Shown in pieces: positions 14,967 to 22,930 of a DNA stretch of 54,868 nt. The notes under the pieces were generated by a model. The model saw nothing but the letters and a program-made list of their open reading frames with translations. It made no database searches and was not told where the DNA came from. Origin of the DNA: a virus. A program made the translations under genes and the position numbers. The DNA lies in IMG/VR virus record IMGVR_UViG_3300003324_000142, positions 1 to 54,868 of that record; one strand, 5' to 3'. How positions within the stretch are numbered: the first letter of the stretch is position 1; each line of letters begins with the position of its first letter.

Positions 14967-16111
14967 TTGCCCATCACCGCTTCCACGAATCCCGTTGCCG
15001 TTTCAGCGTCGAGGCCGTTTCCGTAGGCGCGCAGTCGTCCCACTCGGGCGGGAGCCGCATCAGCCAACGGGAATGTGCCGGGTTCAACCGGCCGCCACCT
15101 TGGCCCGTCTGGATCGTTGCATAGCACCCATTCGCATCGATTCGTGCTGGCCCTGTCGGCCACACCTGCCGACCGAGCAAGCCGTTGATCGGCACATTCG
15201 GGCAAGCTGGGCCATCCTTGTGATCGCGGGTGGTCGGAGTCGACCACCCGCTCAACATCGCCGCTCCCGGCAACCGATCCGTTCCCTGCGATGGCCCACC
15301 CTTCGGGCCGTCCTGCTGGCATGGCGTGGGCCAACCCGCCAATTGGGCCACCATCGCAATATCCGTGAGCGACACGCCCATCGATTGCGCGCCCCGAGCC
15401 ATGCTCTCCCGCTTGCGCTCCAAAAACCACTCCGGTGTTCCGCTCGCCGGCTGTGCCACCGGCGTCGGCCAACCGCTCACCGACGAAATAGAGCCGTTGC
15501 CGGATATGGTCGCCGTCATGGTCGCCAAGCGATGCGCCAGCCCATGTGGCAAAATCACGTAATTCTTCGGTGAGAGCGGGATCGGGACTGCATAGAATGG
15601 CCCGCTGTAACCACTCGTCTGCTTGCGATCCTTGCCAGGTACGCGCCACTGAGACGCCCGCAGCGCACAGATCGACCGCCCCGAAGGCGTAACCCTCTGC
15701 TTCCATGTCCAGCGATACAAGATCGAGCCAACCGAGGCCGTCCTTGCTCGCAACCTGCTCTCCAAGGACTGCTGTAGGGCGGCACTCGCGGATGAGATGG
15801 TGCCAGTGCGGCCATAGGTGCCGCTCATCAGACACCCCAGCGCCTCGACCTGCCGCGCTGAAAGGTTGGCACGGGCAACTCCCAGTCCATACGGGTCTGT
15901 CGTCGGACCAACCGGCGCGTCTGAGTGCATGGGACCAAATTCCTATACCTGCGAAGAAATGACACTGCGTGAATCCACGCAAATCGGCGGGTCGAACGTC
16001 ACGGATGTCGCGTTGATCGACGATACCGGGTGCAATGTGACCCGCACCGATCAGATTGATCAACCAACGCGCGGCATACGGATCGCACTCATTGTAGTAG
16101 GCAAGGTTCAC
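14963..16111 (-). CDS. C5-cytosine DNA methyltransferase
   Basis: 382 aa from GTG 16111, which overlaps the preceding stop (GTGA); an ATG at 16138 is an alternative. Motif I is HFFAGIGIWSHAL (SAM binding). Motif IV is GSCPCQPFSAAG with the catalytic Cys. Motif VI is GEQVAS, with EQV in place of the usual ENV, and motif VIII is RQRLYFVG. The C-terminal motifs IX/X are RVGRLRAYGNGLDAETA. Between VIII and X the target-recognition region is Gly/Ala/Asp/Arg-rich and low in complexity (LADAGGTAGERN...), a common look in phage enzymes of this type. It probably protects phage DNA from host restriction. Much of this gene is also open in another frame. Confidence 0.85.
   Translation of the reverse strand: MNLAYYNECDPYAARWLINLIGAGHIAPGIVDQRDIRDVRPADLRGFTQCHFFAGIGIWSHALRRAGWSDDRPVWTGSCPCQPFSAAGRGAGVSDERHLWPHWHHLIRECRPTAVLGEQVASKDGLGWLDLVSLDMEAEGYAFGAVDLCAAGVSVARTWQGSQADEWLQRAILCSPDPALTEELRDFATWAGASLGDHDGDHIRQRLYFVGERLADAGGTAGERNTGVVFGAQAGEHGSGRAIDGRVAHGYCDGGPIGGLAHAMPAGRPEGWAIAGNGSVAGSGDVERVVDSDHPRSQGWPSLPECADQRLARSAGVADRASTNRCEWVLCNDPDGPRWRPVEPGTFPLADAAPARVGRLRAYGNGLDAETATGFVEAVMGK
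14974..15930 (-). CDS. Overprinted ORF inside the methyltransferase gene
   Basis: 318 codons on the same strand as the methyltransferase but in another frame, from ATG 15930 (AGGAA 10-14 bases upstream) to 14974. It is not random-looking: repeated W-P/S-T-P units (GWPTPVAQPASGTPEWF, GWSTPTTRDHKDG) lead to NGLLGRQVW and a C-terminal LNPAHSRWLMRLPPEWDDCA, which I recognise as a recurring motif of proteins annotated beside phage cytosine methyltransferases. That recollection is not backed by a search. It may be a real second product; alternatively the motif may belong to a database artefact created by the same overlap in relatives. Confidence 0.5.
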   Translation of the reverse strand: MHSDAPVGPTTDPYGLGVARANLSARQVEALGCLMSGTYGRTGTISSASAALQQSLESRLRARTASVGSILYRWTWKQRVTPSGRSICALRASQWRVPGKDRKQTSGYSGPFYAVPIPLSPKNYVILPHGLAHRLATMTATISGNGSISSVSGWPTPVAQPASGTPEWFLERKRESMARGAQSMGVSLTDIAMVAQLAGWPTPCQQDGPKGGPSQGTDRLPGAAMLSGWSTPTTRDHKDGPACPNVPINGLLGRQVWPTGPARIDANGCYATIQTGQGGGRLNPAHSRWLMRLPPEWDDCAPTETASTLKRQRDSWKR

Positions 16112-16518
16112 AGCCGCACCATCACCACGATCTGCCACACACCCTCAGCAGCCGGTCCGACCAGATCGGCACCCGGCGACGGATTGTGAACCACGGCGCC
16201 ACCACGGCACACCACGACATGATTGACCCCGCCCGCCGTCGAACCGAACAGCAGATACGGCACGGTCGGGTTCATCTGGCGCATGTGGTCCAACACAGCC
16301 GACAGCGCCTCGGAACCGTCGAGCGCGCTGATATATGGCACGAGCCCGTCCCGTTCGGACCACTCGCGCAACCGGCTCACCGCGACCTCTGGTGTCGGGT
16401 TGTCCTTGTTGAAATGCGGCACGTCGTCGCGGTCGAGCAACGTCGCGACACAGGCACGCAGGCAATCGCCGTAGCTGTACGGCGGATTGTGCGGGACGGT
16501 GCAGTAGTGAGGGGTCAT
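16108..16518 (-). CDS. Putative papain/C39-like cysteine peptidase-fold protein
   Basis: 136 aa; it starts in an ATGA overlap. The sequence has the order expected of a C39/papain-like fold: Cys in YSYGDCLRACVATLLDRD near residue 19, a central helix, His in GGVNHVVVCRGG, and Asn/Asp in AVVHNPSPGAD. Related small phage proteins exist, but the substrate is unknown. It may be a peptidase, a deamidase or an inactive fold. It lies directly before the methyltransferase in the operon. Confidence 0.65.
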   Translation of the reverse strand: MTPHYCTVPHNPPYSYGDCLRACVATLLDRDDVPHFNKDNPTPEVAVSRLREWSERDGLVPYISALDGSEALSAVLDHMRQMNPTVPYLLFGSTAGGVNHVVVCRGGAVVHNPSPGADLVGPAAEGVWQIVVMVRL

Positions 16519-16784
16519 AGTTCGACCGTTCCCTCAATGTGATCGGAATAAGCCAACCAATCGGACGCTTGTTCAGTCACATGAGCCTCCCACCATTCAT
16601 CGCGTTTGCTGATTCGTTCGTACATCGCCTCCGATATTTCTTTACCGGCTGTACCGTCACGTTTACACCAATAAAGGGCGTCAACGCCACCATCGTCATC
16701 GGTTGAATAGCCGTCCCCGCGCGTAAACCAAACATCGGCAATCAGCGGCAAACCACCCATGACTGTGACAGGTGCGCGAGGCAT
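16515..16784 (-). CDS. Hypothetical small protein
   Basis: 89 aa. ATG 16784 overlaps the TAA of the upstream gene (TAATG), which decides against the longer frame. It starts MPRAPVTVMGGLPLIADVWF and has an acidic, Trp-rich C-terminal half (ISKRDEWWEAHVTEQASDWL). No motif is recognised. Its stop overlaps the next start. Confidence 0.6.
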   Translation of the reverse strand: MPRAPVTVMGGLPLIADVWFTRGDGYSTDDDGGVDALYWCKRDGTAGKEISEAMYERISKRDEWWEAHVTEQASDWLAYSDHIEGTVEL

Positions 16785-17377
16785 TACAGCCACCCCGGCA
16801 ACGCAGCCGGTGCGCGCGTTACATCGTCGTTCAGGGTCATCATCGTAACGGCGCACCATCCGTCGTCGTTGAGATCGCGCATCAGCACGGGCCGGGTGTC
16901 CGCGGCGATCATGCGCTCGAACACCACCACACCGGACGGGCTGGTCCGAGCGAGCAATTCAATATCGTCGGCGATCCAGATCATCGTTCCGGACGGCTCC
17001 TGCACCGGTTGTCGCAGCGGTTCGATGATCCGTTCGTGCCAATCGTCGTAAGCGGTCGGGTGATCGGACCACACGCCGATATTCTCGGACACATCGAACC
17101 CGAGCGTCGTCCGAGCCGTGGTGTATTTCAACACCGGGTTCGGCGTGATGTCGAGGACACTGTTATATTTGGCTTCCTCGCGGCATTGGTTCGCCAGGGC
17201 TTCCGGCACGTTGATGTGATAGGCGCCCTCGAACGATTCGACCCGCTCGATCACCATCAGCTTGCGGTTTGAGGCGACGACGCGCCCATTGTCCAACCGC
17301 AGCGTGTTGAAGATCGGATCATCGGCCCGCCCGAGTAACAGGGACAATCGGGCGATGGTGTCACAGGAGATTTTCAT
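16784..17377 (-). CDS. Phage protein of unknown function, possibly clamp-like
   Basis: 197 aa; first gene of the long minus operon. It begins MKISCDTIARLSLLLGRADD. It has alternating beta strands (TLRLDNGRVVASNRKLMVIE, then GAYHINVPEALANQC) and repeats a similar layout in the second half (GTMIWIADDIELLARTSPSG). Two-fold beta/alpha repetition and the position before replication genes make a sliding-clamp-like fold conceivable. This is a weak structural guess, not a family match. Confidence 0.6.
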   Translation of the reverse strand: MKISCDTIARLSLLLGRADDPIFNTLRLDNGRVVASNRKLMVIERVESFEGAYHINVPEALANQCREEAKYNSVLDITPNPVLKYTTARTTLGFDVSENIGVWSDHPTAYDDWHERIIEPLRQPVQEPSGTMIWIADDIELLARTSPSGVVVFERMIAADTRPVLMRDLNDDGWCAVTMMTLNDDVTRAPAALPGWL

Positions 17378-17411
17378 GGGGTGAGGGGCTCCGACCGATC
17401 AGGTTTCCACC

Positions 17412-17440
17412 GTGTTAGTTTTCGCTTGCGCCAGCGTCAA
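17412..17440 (-). promoter_or_regulatory. Candidate sigma70 promoter for the minus replication operon
   Basis: Read on the minus strand, TTGACG (17440-17435) and TAACAC (17417-17412) are separated by 17 bases. The -35 is five of six to consensus; the -10 is weak. It lies 35 bases before the start of the 17377 gene in the 105-base divergent gap. No other hexamer pair in the gap is better for this direction. Confidence 0.4.
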
Positions 17441-17454
17441 GAGCGTTCTATCAC
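17426..17454 (+). promoter_or_regulatory. Candidate promoter for the + polymerase operon
   Basis: TTGCGC (17426-17431) and TATCAC (17449-17454) are 17 bases apart and lie 28 bases before ATG 17483. It overlaps the opposing promoter candidate, so the two transcription directions may exclude each other. The match is modest. Confidence 0.3.
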
Positions 17455-17482
17455 GATCCGGCGTAACGATGGAGACACGACG

Positions 17483-18478
17483 ATGAAATTGACCCTGATG
17501 ATCGAAGGAAGCGCCGCGACGATCGCTGCGGTGTTGCAATCGCTGCCGAGCGATGCCGGAACCGGGACCGCGATCGAAAATGTGATGGTGATGACTGGCG
17601 ACGGTGAAAAAGCGGCACACAACCTTCAACCGGGTGACACGGTGATGAGCGCCGGCCAGCAGCGCGGCGCGGTGGGAAACGGCGACACGACCACTGGCGC
17701 GGCATCCCAACCAGCCGCCACTGCACCGATGCCTGGTGCGTCCTCCCCGGCACCCGCGCATCAGACGGGTGACGATACGCAGGGTGCGGCCGAGCCGTCT
17801 AACGGTGCTGCATCCGATGATGTCGATGCAACCGGCCTGCCATGGGACGAGCGCATCCACAGCAGCACCAAGGGCGTCAACGAAGATGGATCGTGGAAGA
17901 AGCGCCGCGGCGGTCCGAAGGGAGCCGAACTGGCCGCGATCGAAGCGGAACTGCGTGGCGCCGCACCTGCGGACCCTACGCCCCCGGCAGCGCAGTCCGA
18001 CCAGCCGACCCATTCCGACACCCAACCCGCTGCGGTGGCCCCGACGCCTGCGCCGTCTGCCGTGCCGCCTATGCCCGCCGCTGCACCCACGGCGTCTGGA
18101 CCGGTCGCTGCCACTCCTGCGAGTAACCCGGTCCCCATGCCGACCGCGATGCCGATGCAGCCGACCGGCATGACCGTGACGCCTGCCGCACCGATGCCGA
18201 CCGCGCAACCGGTCCAGCAGCAGGCACAGCCGATGCCCATGCCGACCCCGGCGCCCGCACCAGTCGAGCAGCAGCCCGCAGCAGCGCCGGCAATGGGCTT
18301 CACCGAGTTCATGGGTCAACTCGGACCGAAGATGGCCGGCGACAATCCGAGCATCACGACCGAATATGTCACGCGGATCAGTGCCGAAATGGGCATCAAT
18401 TCGCTGACGGATATGGCGACCGATCCGGCGCGCATCGGCCAGGCGATCGGTCTGATGCAGCGCGACGGCGTGTGGTAA
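17483..18478 (+). CDS. Pro/Ala/Met-rich phage protein upstream of nuclease
   Basis: 331 aa from ATG 17483 (GGAGACACGACG upstream). The N-terminal 50 residues form a small domain. The middle holds the short conserved block ATGLPWDERIHSSTKGVNED followed by GSWKKRRGG, seen in many phage proteins encoded next to DUF2800 nucleases. The stretch from about residue 165 to 270 is Pro/Ala/Met/Gln-rich low complexity. The C-terminal 60 residues are a folded helical part (FTEFMGQLGPKMAGDNPSIT). The role is unknown; the position suggests recombination or replication support. Confidence 0.75.
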   Translation: MKLTLMIEGSAATIAAVLQSLPSDAGTGTAIENVMVMTGDGEKAAHNLQPGDTVMSAGQQRGAVGNGDTTTGAASQPAATAPMPGASSPAPAHQTGDDTQGAAEPSNGAASDDVDATGLPWDERIHSSTKGVNEDGSWKKRRGGPKGAELAAIEAELRGAAPADPTPPAAQSDQPTHSDTQPAAVAPTPAPSAVPPMPAAAPTASGPVAATPASNPVPMPTAMPMQPTGMTVTPAAPMPTAQPVQQQAQPMPMPTPAPAPVEQQPAAAPAMGFTEFMGQLGPKMAGDNPSITTEYVTRISAEMGINSLTDMATDPARIGQAIGLMQRDGVW

Positions 18479-18525
18479 TGTAACGAGCGGACCGAGTGCG
18501 ACGGTCCGCTGACGGAGACAACAGG

Positions 18526-19599
18526 ATGACCCTTGCCATCACCGCCACAGAATTGCCGCGGGTCATGCGCTGCATCGGCAGTCGCAACATGCCGGCGATG
18601 CTGCCGCCCGATTACGATCACGAAAAGCGAGATGAGGGCAATTGCGCCGATTGGCTCGCCGAACAGTGGTTCAACGGGCTCGCAGCCGATGTCGGCACAA
18701 AGGCGCCGAACGGCTATGTCGTGACGAGCGACATGGTGGAACACGTCAAGTCCTATCTCGAAGCGCTCGACTGCGGCGAGATGCAGGTCGAAACGACGTT
18801 CAGCGGTCCCGGTGGTGTGTGGGAAATCCGGGGTCGTGCGGACCATATCAAGCTGGCCGGCACGACCCTCACGATCGACGATCTGAAATACGGGTTCCGC
18901 ATCGTCGAGCCTGACGCCAACTGGACGCTGCTGGCGCACGCGATCGGCTATTGCATCCGGCACCAGGTCGCGCCGGATCGTATCGTCCTACGCATCCACC
19001 AGCCGCGCCCGTATCATAGCGACGGTCCGTTGCGTGAATGGTCATGCTCCTATGAGCAGTTGATGGGCTACTACCACCAGATCAACGACCGGCTCACCAA
19101 TCCGACCGACGAATTGACGACCGGGCTCGACTGGTGCGCCAAATGTCACGCGCTAGCCGGTTGTCCTGCGGCGCGCCGTGCCAGCATGAACGCGATCGAC
19201 GCCAGCATGATCGCGTTCAGCGAAGAATTGCCGAACGACGTGCTGGCGTTCGAACTGGAAACGCTCGAACAAGCGACCGGAATGATCAAGGCGCGTCAGG
19301 ACGCGGTGAGTGAACTGATGACGCACCGGATCAAATCGGGTCAGGTGATCGACGGTTACGCGCTGGAAACGCGCTACGGTCACACCAAATGGAAAACCGG
19401 CTACACGGGACGGATGTTGTCCGCACTGACCGGTGTTGATCTGACAGCCGATGGCGCGGTGACACCGGCAGAAGCAAAACGACGCGGCGTTACACCGGAA
19501 GCGTTGACAGCGATCACCGAACGTCCGATGATCGGCTCGAAACTCAAACGCATCGACCCGGATCGAGCGGCGCGCAAGATGTTTGGAGATCGGGCATGA
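18526..19599 (+). CDS. Cas4-like / DUF2800 PD-(D/E)XK exonuclease
   Basis: 357 aa from ATG 18526. The nuclease core shows EIRGRADHIKL, then TIDDLKYG, giving the D...D-x-K metal-binding pattern. The cysteine cluster WCAKCHALAGC near 205-215 resembles the iron-sulphur site of Cas4/AddB-like nucleases, with an early Cys (RVMRCIGSRN) that could complete it. The C-terminal 100 residues are helical. It probably works with the SSB-like protein encoded two genes downstream in recombination, as in many phages. Confidence 0.8.
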   Translation: MTLAITATELPRVMRCIGSRNMPAMLPPDYDHEKRDEGNCADWLAEQWFNGLAADVGTKAPNGYVVTSDMVEHVKSYLEALDCGEMQVETTFSGPGGVWEIRGRADHIKLAGTTLTIDDLKYGFRIVEPDANWTLLAHAIGYCIRHQVAPDRIVLRIHQPRPYHSDGPLREWSCSYEQLMGYYHQINDRLTNPTDELTTGLDWCAKCHALAGCPAARRASMNAIDASMIAFSEELPNDVLAFELETLEQATGMIKARQDAVSELMTHRIKSGQVIDGYALETRYGHTKWKTGYTGRMLSALTGVDLTADGAVTPAEAKRRGVTPEALTAITERPMIGSKLKRIDPDRAARKMFGDRA

Positions 19600-19748
19600 A
19601 TTGGCTCCAACTCGCCGCGACGATCGGTGGTGTCGCGCTCGGTATCGGTATTATCGAACTGCGACGACAATGGTATTACAGGCGATACCAGCGTGATTTT
19701 GAACGTCACATTCAACAACTCAACAACGGAGACAACGACAATGCGTAA
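19596..19748 (+). CDS. Small single-span membrane protein
   Basis: 50 aa from ATG 19596 (ATGA overlap with the nuclease stop) to TAA 19746-19748. An N-terminal hydrophobic segment (WLQLAATIGGVALGIGIIEL) is followed by a very basic, Tyr-rich stretch and a polar tail ending NNGDNDNA. The last eight bases overlap the next gene. Function unknown. Confidence 0.55.
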   Translation: MNWLQLAATIGGVALGIGIIELRRQWYYRRYQRDFERHIQQLNNGDNDNA

Positions 19749-20706
19749 CCTACTCACCACGACGATGCTGACGGCTTATGCTGCTGGCGGCGACAACGGG
19801 ACGGAAATCACGACGCCGGTTGGCCGGATCGTGTGGGGTCACCCGTGCAAGCCTCGGGACAAGACGGACCAGCAGAACAACAAGATTCTGGATGCGAACG
19901 GTCAGCCGGTCCAGGAGGTTGCTTTCGGTCTGGCGATCCCCACGGCCGAATTTCAGCAGTACGTCTGGTCAGCGATGGCGGCTGAGATCGCGAAGGGCTA
20001 TCCCAACGGCGCACCCGGCAATTTCAGCTACAAGATGACGCAGGAACACGAGATCGATCGCAACGGCAAGCCATACGGCGAGCGCGAGGGATACGCCGGC
20101 TGTGTGGTCCTCGCCATCGCCACCACGCTCCAAGCGCCCAACGTGTTCAAGCTGGAAAACGGCGGCTATCGGCAGATGCAGCCCAACGAGATCAAGACGG
20201 GCGATTTCGTTCGCTGCGGCATCAATTTCAAGGTCAACGTCCCGACCAACCGCAGCCACACGCCGTCGATCTACGTCAACCCGCTGGCGATCGAGTTCAT
20301 CGGCTACGGCACCGAAATCAGCAGCGGGTTCCAGGCCGATCCGAACGCGCTGTTCGGCGGACAGCAGGTGGCCTTGCCGGCCGGCGCGAGCGCAACGCCG
20401 GTTGGTGGCGCCGCCCCGGCACAGATGCCCGGTATGGGCATGGGTGGCGGACAGCCGCAGCAGGGGATGCCGGGAAACGCTCAGGCCGGGATGCCCATTG
20501 CATCGCCGCAGGGTGCCCCGGCCCAACAGATGATGCCTGCCCAATCACCGGCTGCGGCCAGTGCCCCCAATGGGATGCAGCAGATGCCGCCGCCCGCGAC
20601 GGGGTTCGCTGAGGGACAGCCCCAGCAGGGGATGCCGGGAAACGCGCCGCAGCCCGCAATGCAGCCGCAGCCCGGACCCGGTGGAATGCCGCAGATGCCG
20701 CGGTAA
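19741..20706 (+). CDS. Single-stranded DNA-binding protein-like (DUF2815 type)
   Basis: 321 aa; ATG 19741 lies inside the end of the previous gene. Residues 20-205 look like the OB-fold DUF2815/T7-type SSB family: KMTQEHEIDRNGKPYGER, GYAGCVVLAIATTLQAPNVF, SHTPSIYVNPLAIEFIGYG. The C-terminal 100 residues are a Gln/Pro/Gly/Met-rich tail, longer than in typical relatives, with repeated GQPQQGMPGNA units. The place between a Cas4-like nuclease and the polymerase fits a replication or recombination SSB. The N-terminus MRNLLTTTMLTAYAAGG resembles a leader found on several virion proteins here. Confidence 0.75.
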   Translation: MRNLLTTTMLTAYAAGGDNGTEITTPVGRIVWGHPCKPRDKTDQQNNKILDANGQPVQEVAFGLAIPTAEFQQYVWSAMAAEIAKGYPNGAPGNFSYKMTQEHEIDRNGKPYGEREGYAGCVVLAIATTLQAPNVFKLENGGYRQMQPNEIKTGDFVRCGINFKVNVPTNRSHTPSIYVNPLAIEFIGYGTEISSGFQADPNALFGGQQVALPAGASATPVGGAAPAQMPGMGMGGGQPQQGMPGNAQAGMPIASPQGAPAQQMMPAQSPAAASAPNGMQQMPPPATGFAEGQPQQGMPGNAPQPAMQPQPGPGGMPQMPR

Positions 20707-20720
20707 CACCGTGCCAGTGG

Positions 20721-20856
20721 TGCGGATCGGTTCGTGGGCAGGCTTGCCGATGGTCCGATCCGCGCGCCTGTCCTGAGATCGGGGATATTATCCCTTACTG
20801 AAATCGCGCGCCGTGGGAATTGGGCGCTGCCCACGCACAGGTTGCACGGCGCGCGA
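20721..20856 (+). other. Structured intergenic region before HNH gene
   Basis: Two strong inverted repeats lie in the 164 bases between the SSB and HNH genes. The first is GCGGATCGG (20722-20730) with CCGATCCGC (20755-20763), extendable by a wobble pair and one more pair. The second is a perfect 12-bp pair, 20804-20815 with 20845-20856, enclosing an inner 5-bp hairpin TGGGC-GCT-GCCCA (20821-20833). No T-run follows, so a factor-independent terminator is unlikely. It may be a processing or regulatory RNA structure, or arrived with the HNH gene. Confidence 0.5.
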
Positions 20857-20870
20857 TACTGGAACAAGAA

Positions 20871-21449
20871 ATGCTACCTTTGCGTCGATGCAATACATGT
20901 GACTCTGACAAACCACTGGATGAATTTTACAACAATAAGTCGCGCAAAGACGGCAAATACACCAAATGTAAGGACTGTCAGAAGTCTTATCAAAGAAATC
21001 GTTACAAGCACGACCCCGAAGTAAGAAAGCAACACGCCGATTACGACAGGAAGCGCAGAACGCACGATCCGAAATTTGTCGAAGCGGTTCGACGGCGGTC
21101 TAGAAAATTTTACGGCTCTGTCAAAGGTCGCGCAAAAACCTTGTTTTCGGCTGCGTGCAGGCGTGATCCCGACGCAACAATAACTCTTGAATTTGTAGAA
21201 AATCGAATCGCAGAAGGGTTTTGCGAAGTTACAAAAATACCGTTCGATTTATCCAACGGCTATCAAATTCTCACAGGGTCTAAAAATAACCCTTTCGCGC
21301 CTTCACTCGATCGAAAGAACCCAAAAGTTGGTTACACTCCCGAAAACGTAAGAGTTGTGATTTGGCAATTCAACTGGATGAAAGGCGAACTGTCCGATAT
21401 TGAATTGAAATATTTTTGCCAAACGATTCTGAAAGCCCTAGAGCAATGA
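20871..21449 (+). CDS. HNH homing endonuclease inserted before the DNA polymerase
   Basis: 192 aa from ATG 20871; the frame extends upstream but the protein-like part starts here with MLPLRRCNTCDSDKPLDEFY, a CxxC zinc site completed by CKDC. The catalytic region is FCEVTKIPFDLSNG, NPFAPSLDRKNPKVGYTPEN and VRVVIWQFNWMKG, the HNH-like layout of phage homing endonucleases. The gene is clearly AT-richer than its neighbours. Its stop overlaps the polymerase start (ATGA), so it drives into the polymerase gene. It is a relative of the HNH at 22923 (both have NPFAPS-DRK-GYT). Confidence 0.85.
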   Translation: MLPLRRCNTCDSDKPLDEFYNNKSRKDGKYTKCKDCQKSYQRNRYKHDPEVRKQHADYDRKRRTHDPKFVEAVRRRSRKFYGSVKGRAKTLFSAACRRDPDATITLEFVENRIAEGFCEVTKIPFDLSNGYQILTGSKNNPFAPSLDRKNPKVGYTPENVRVVIWQFNWMKGELSDIELKYFCQTILKALEQ

Positions 21450-22930
21450 TCACTCTCGACAATGCGCAAGTATACGATGTCGAATGTTTCAGCAATCTGT
21501 TCATGTTGACCGCGATGTCGCTGAACCGGGACGATTGCAACGTTTGGGAGATCAGCGACTATCGGAACGACGCAGCCCAATTGATTCAGTGGTTCAATTG
21601 GTTGCAGCAGACGCAGACGCCGATGATCAGCTACAACGGCGAGCATTACGACTACCCGATGATACACATGCTGATGATGTCGGCGGGCCGAGCGTCCAAT
21701 GCGGACCTCTACGCCAAGTCGCAGGCGATCATCGGCAGCAACGATCGGTTCGGACACACGATCTGGCCGCGGGATCGCTTCGCGCCGCAGATCGACTTGC
21801 TCAAATTGCACCATTTCGACAACCAGGCCAAGCGCCAGTCGTTGAAAGGATTGCAGTTCAACATGCGCTCGCCGTCCGTGGTGGACGCGCCGATCCCGTT
21901 CGATCAACCGGTCCGAGCGGATCAGGTCGACACGGTGTTGCACTACAACAAGCACGACGTTCTCGAAACGAAGCGATTCGCCGGCTATAGCGCCGACGCG
22001 ATCAAATTCCGGCTCGGGCTCGTCGATCAGTTCGGTGTCGAATGCCTCTCGTGGAACGACACCAAGATCGGCGAGAAGATGCTCGAACAGCGTCTTGGCG
22101 ATGACGTGTGCTACGATCGGTCCAGCGGGCGCAAAGAGCGCCGTCAGACCATCCGGGACCGCATTGCCCTGCGCGACATCATCTTCCCGTACGTCCAGTT
22201 CCAGCACCCTGAATTTCAGCGCATCCACCAGTTCATGCTCAACCAGGTGTTGACGCCTGACGACATTGAAACCAGCGCCGTCGCTGATTTTGGGGGTGGT
22301 CGCAAAGCACAAGTGAGCGCCATCCGGACCAAGGGCGTGTTCACCGACCTCCACGCTGATGTCGGCGGACTCCGCTTCCATTTCGGCACTGGTGGCGTCC
22401 ATGCGTCCGTCGAGGCGCAACGGTTCATCGCGACTGACGAATGGTTGATCCGCGACATCGACGTGGCGGCGCTGTATCCGAGCCTCGCGATCGTCAACCG
22501 GCTCGCCCCGGCTCACCTTGGCGAAGCGTTCGTCGCCGAATACGCGAAAATCCCGGCCGAGCGGAAGCAGCACGCCAAGGGCACCTACATGAACGCCGCG
22601 CTCAAGCTGGCGGCGAACGGCGCGTGGGGAAAGTCCAACAGCATGTACAGCGTGTTCTACGATCCGCAGTACGCCATGACGATTCCGATTAACGGACAGT
22701 TACTTATCTGCATGTTGGTCGAATGGCTGTTGACGGTGCCGACTATATCACTCGTGCAATGCAATACGGATGGCGTCACGTATCGCATTCATCGCGACTA
22801 TCTGGCAGCGGCTCAAGCCATCGAGCGGCAATGGCAGGATTATACAGGGTTGACCCTTGAGGACGCATTCTACAGTCGGATGTGGATTCGGGATGTGAAC
22901 AATTATTTAGCGGAGTATATTGATGACTGA
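21446..22930 (+). CDS. Family B DNA polymerase, N-terminal piece (exonuclease, palm and fingers)
   Basis: 494 aa; ATG 21446 overlaps the HNH stop. Exonuclease motifs: Exo I DVE (11-13), Exo II SYNGEHYDY (N64, D69), Exo III YNKHD (167-171). Polymerase motifs: motif A DVAALYPS (339-346), motif B KLAANGAWGKSNS (from 387), motif C QCNTDGV (D442). Both metal-binding Asp residues (339 and 442) are in this piece. The protein stops at ...NNYLAEYIDD, where relatives, as I recall them, continue directly with GKLK-; that part is encoded at 23482 after an HNH gene. It is probably active only with the second piece. Confidence 0.9.
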   Translation: MITLDNAQVYDVECFSNLFMLTAMSLNRDDCNVWEISDYRNDAAQLIQWFNWLQQTQTPMISYNGEHYDYPMIHMLMMSAGRASNADLYAKSQAIIGSNDRFGHTIWPRDRFAPQIDLLKLHHFDNQAKRQSLKGLQFNMRSPSVVDAPIPFDQPVRADQVDTVLHYNKHDVLETKRFAGYSADAIKFRLGLVDQFGVECLSWNDTKIGEKMLEQRLGDDVCYDRSSGRKERRQTIRDRIALRDIIFPYVQFQHPEFQRIHQFMLNQVLTPDDIETSAVADFGGGRKAQVSAIRTKGVFTDLHADVGGLRFHFGTGGVHASVEAQRFIATDEWLIRDIDVAALYPSLAIVNRLAPAHLGEAFVAEYAKIPAERKQHAKGTYMNAALKLAANGAWGKSNSMYSVFYDPQYAMTIPINGQLLICMLVEWLLTVPTISLVQCNTDGVTYRIHRDYLAAAQAIERQWQDYTGLTLEDAFYSRMWIRDVNNYLAEYIDD

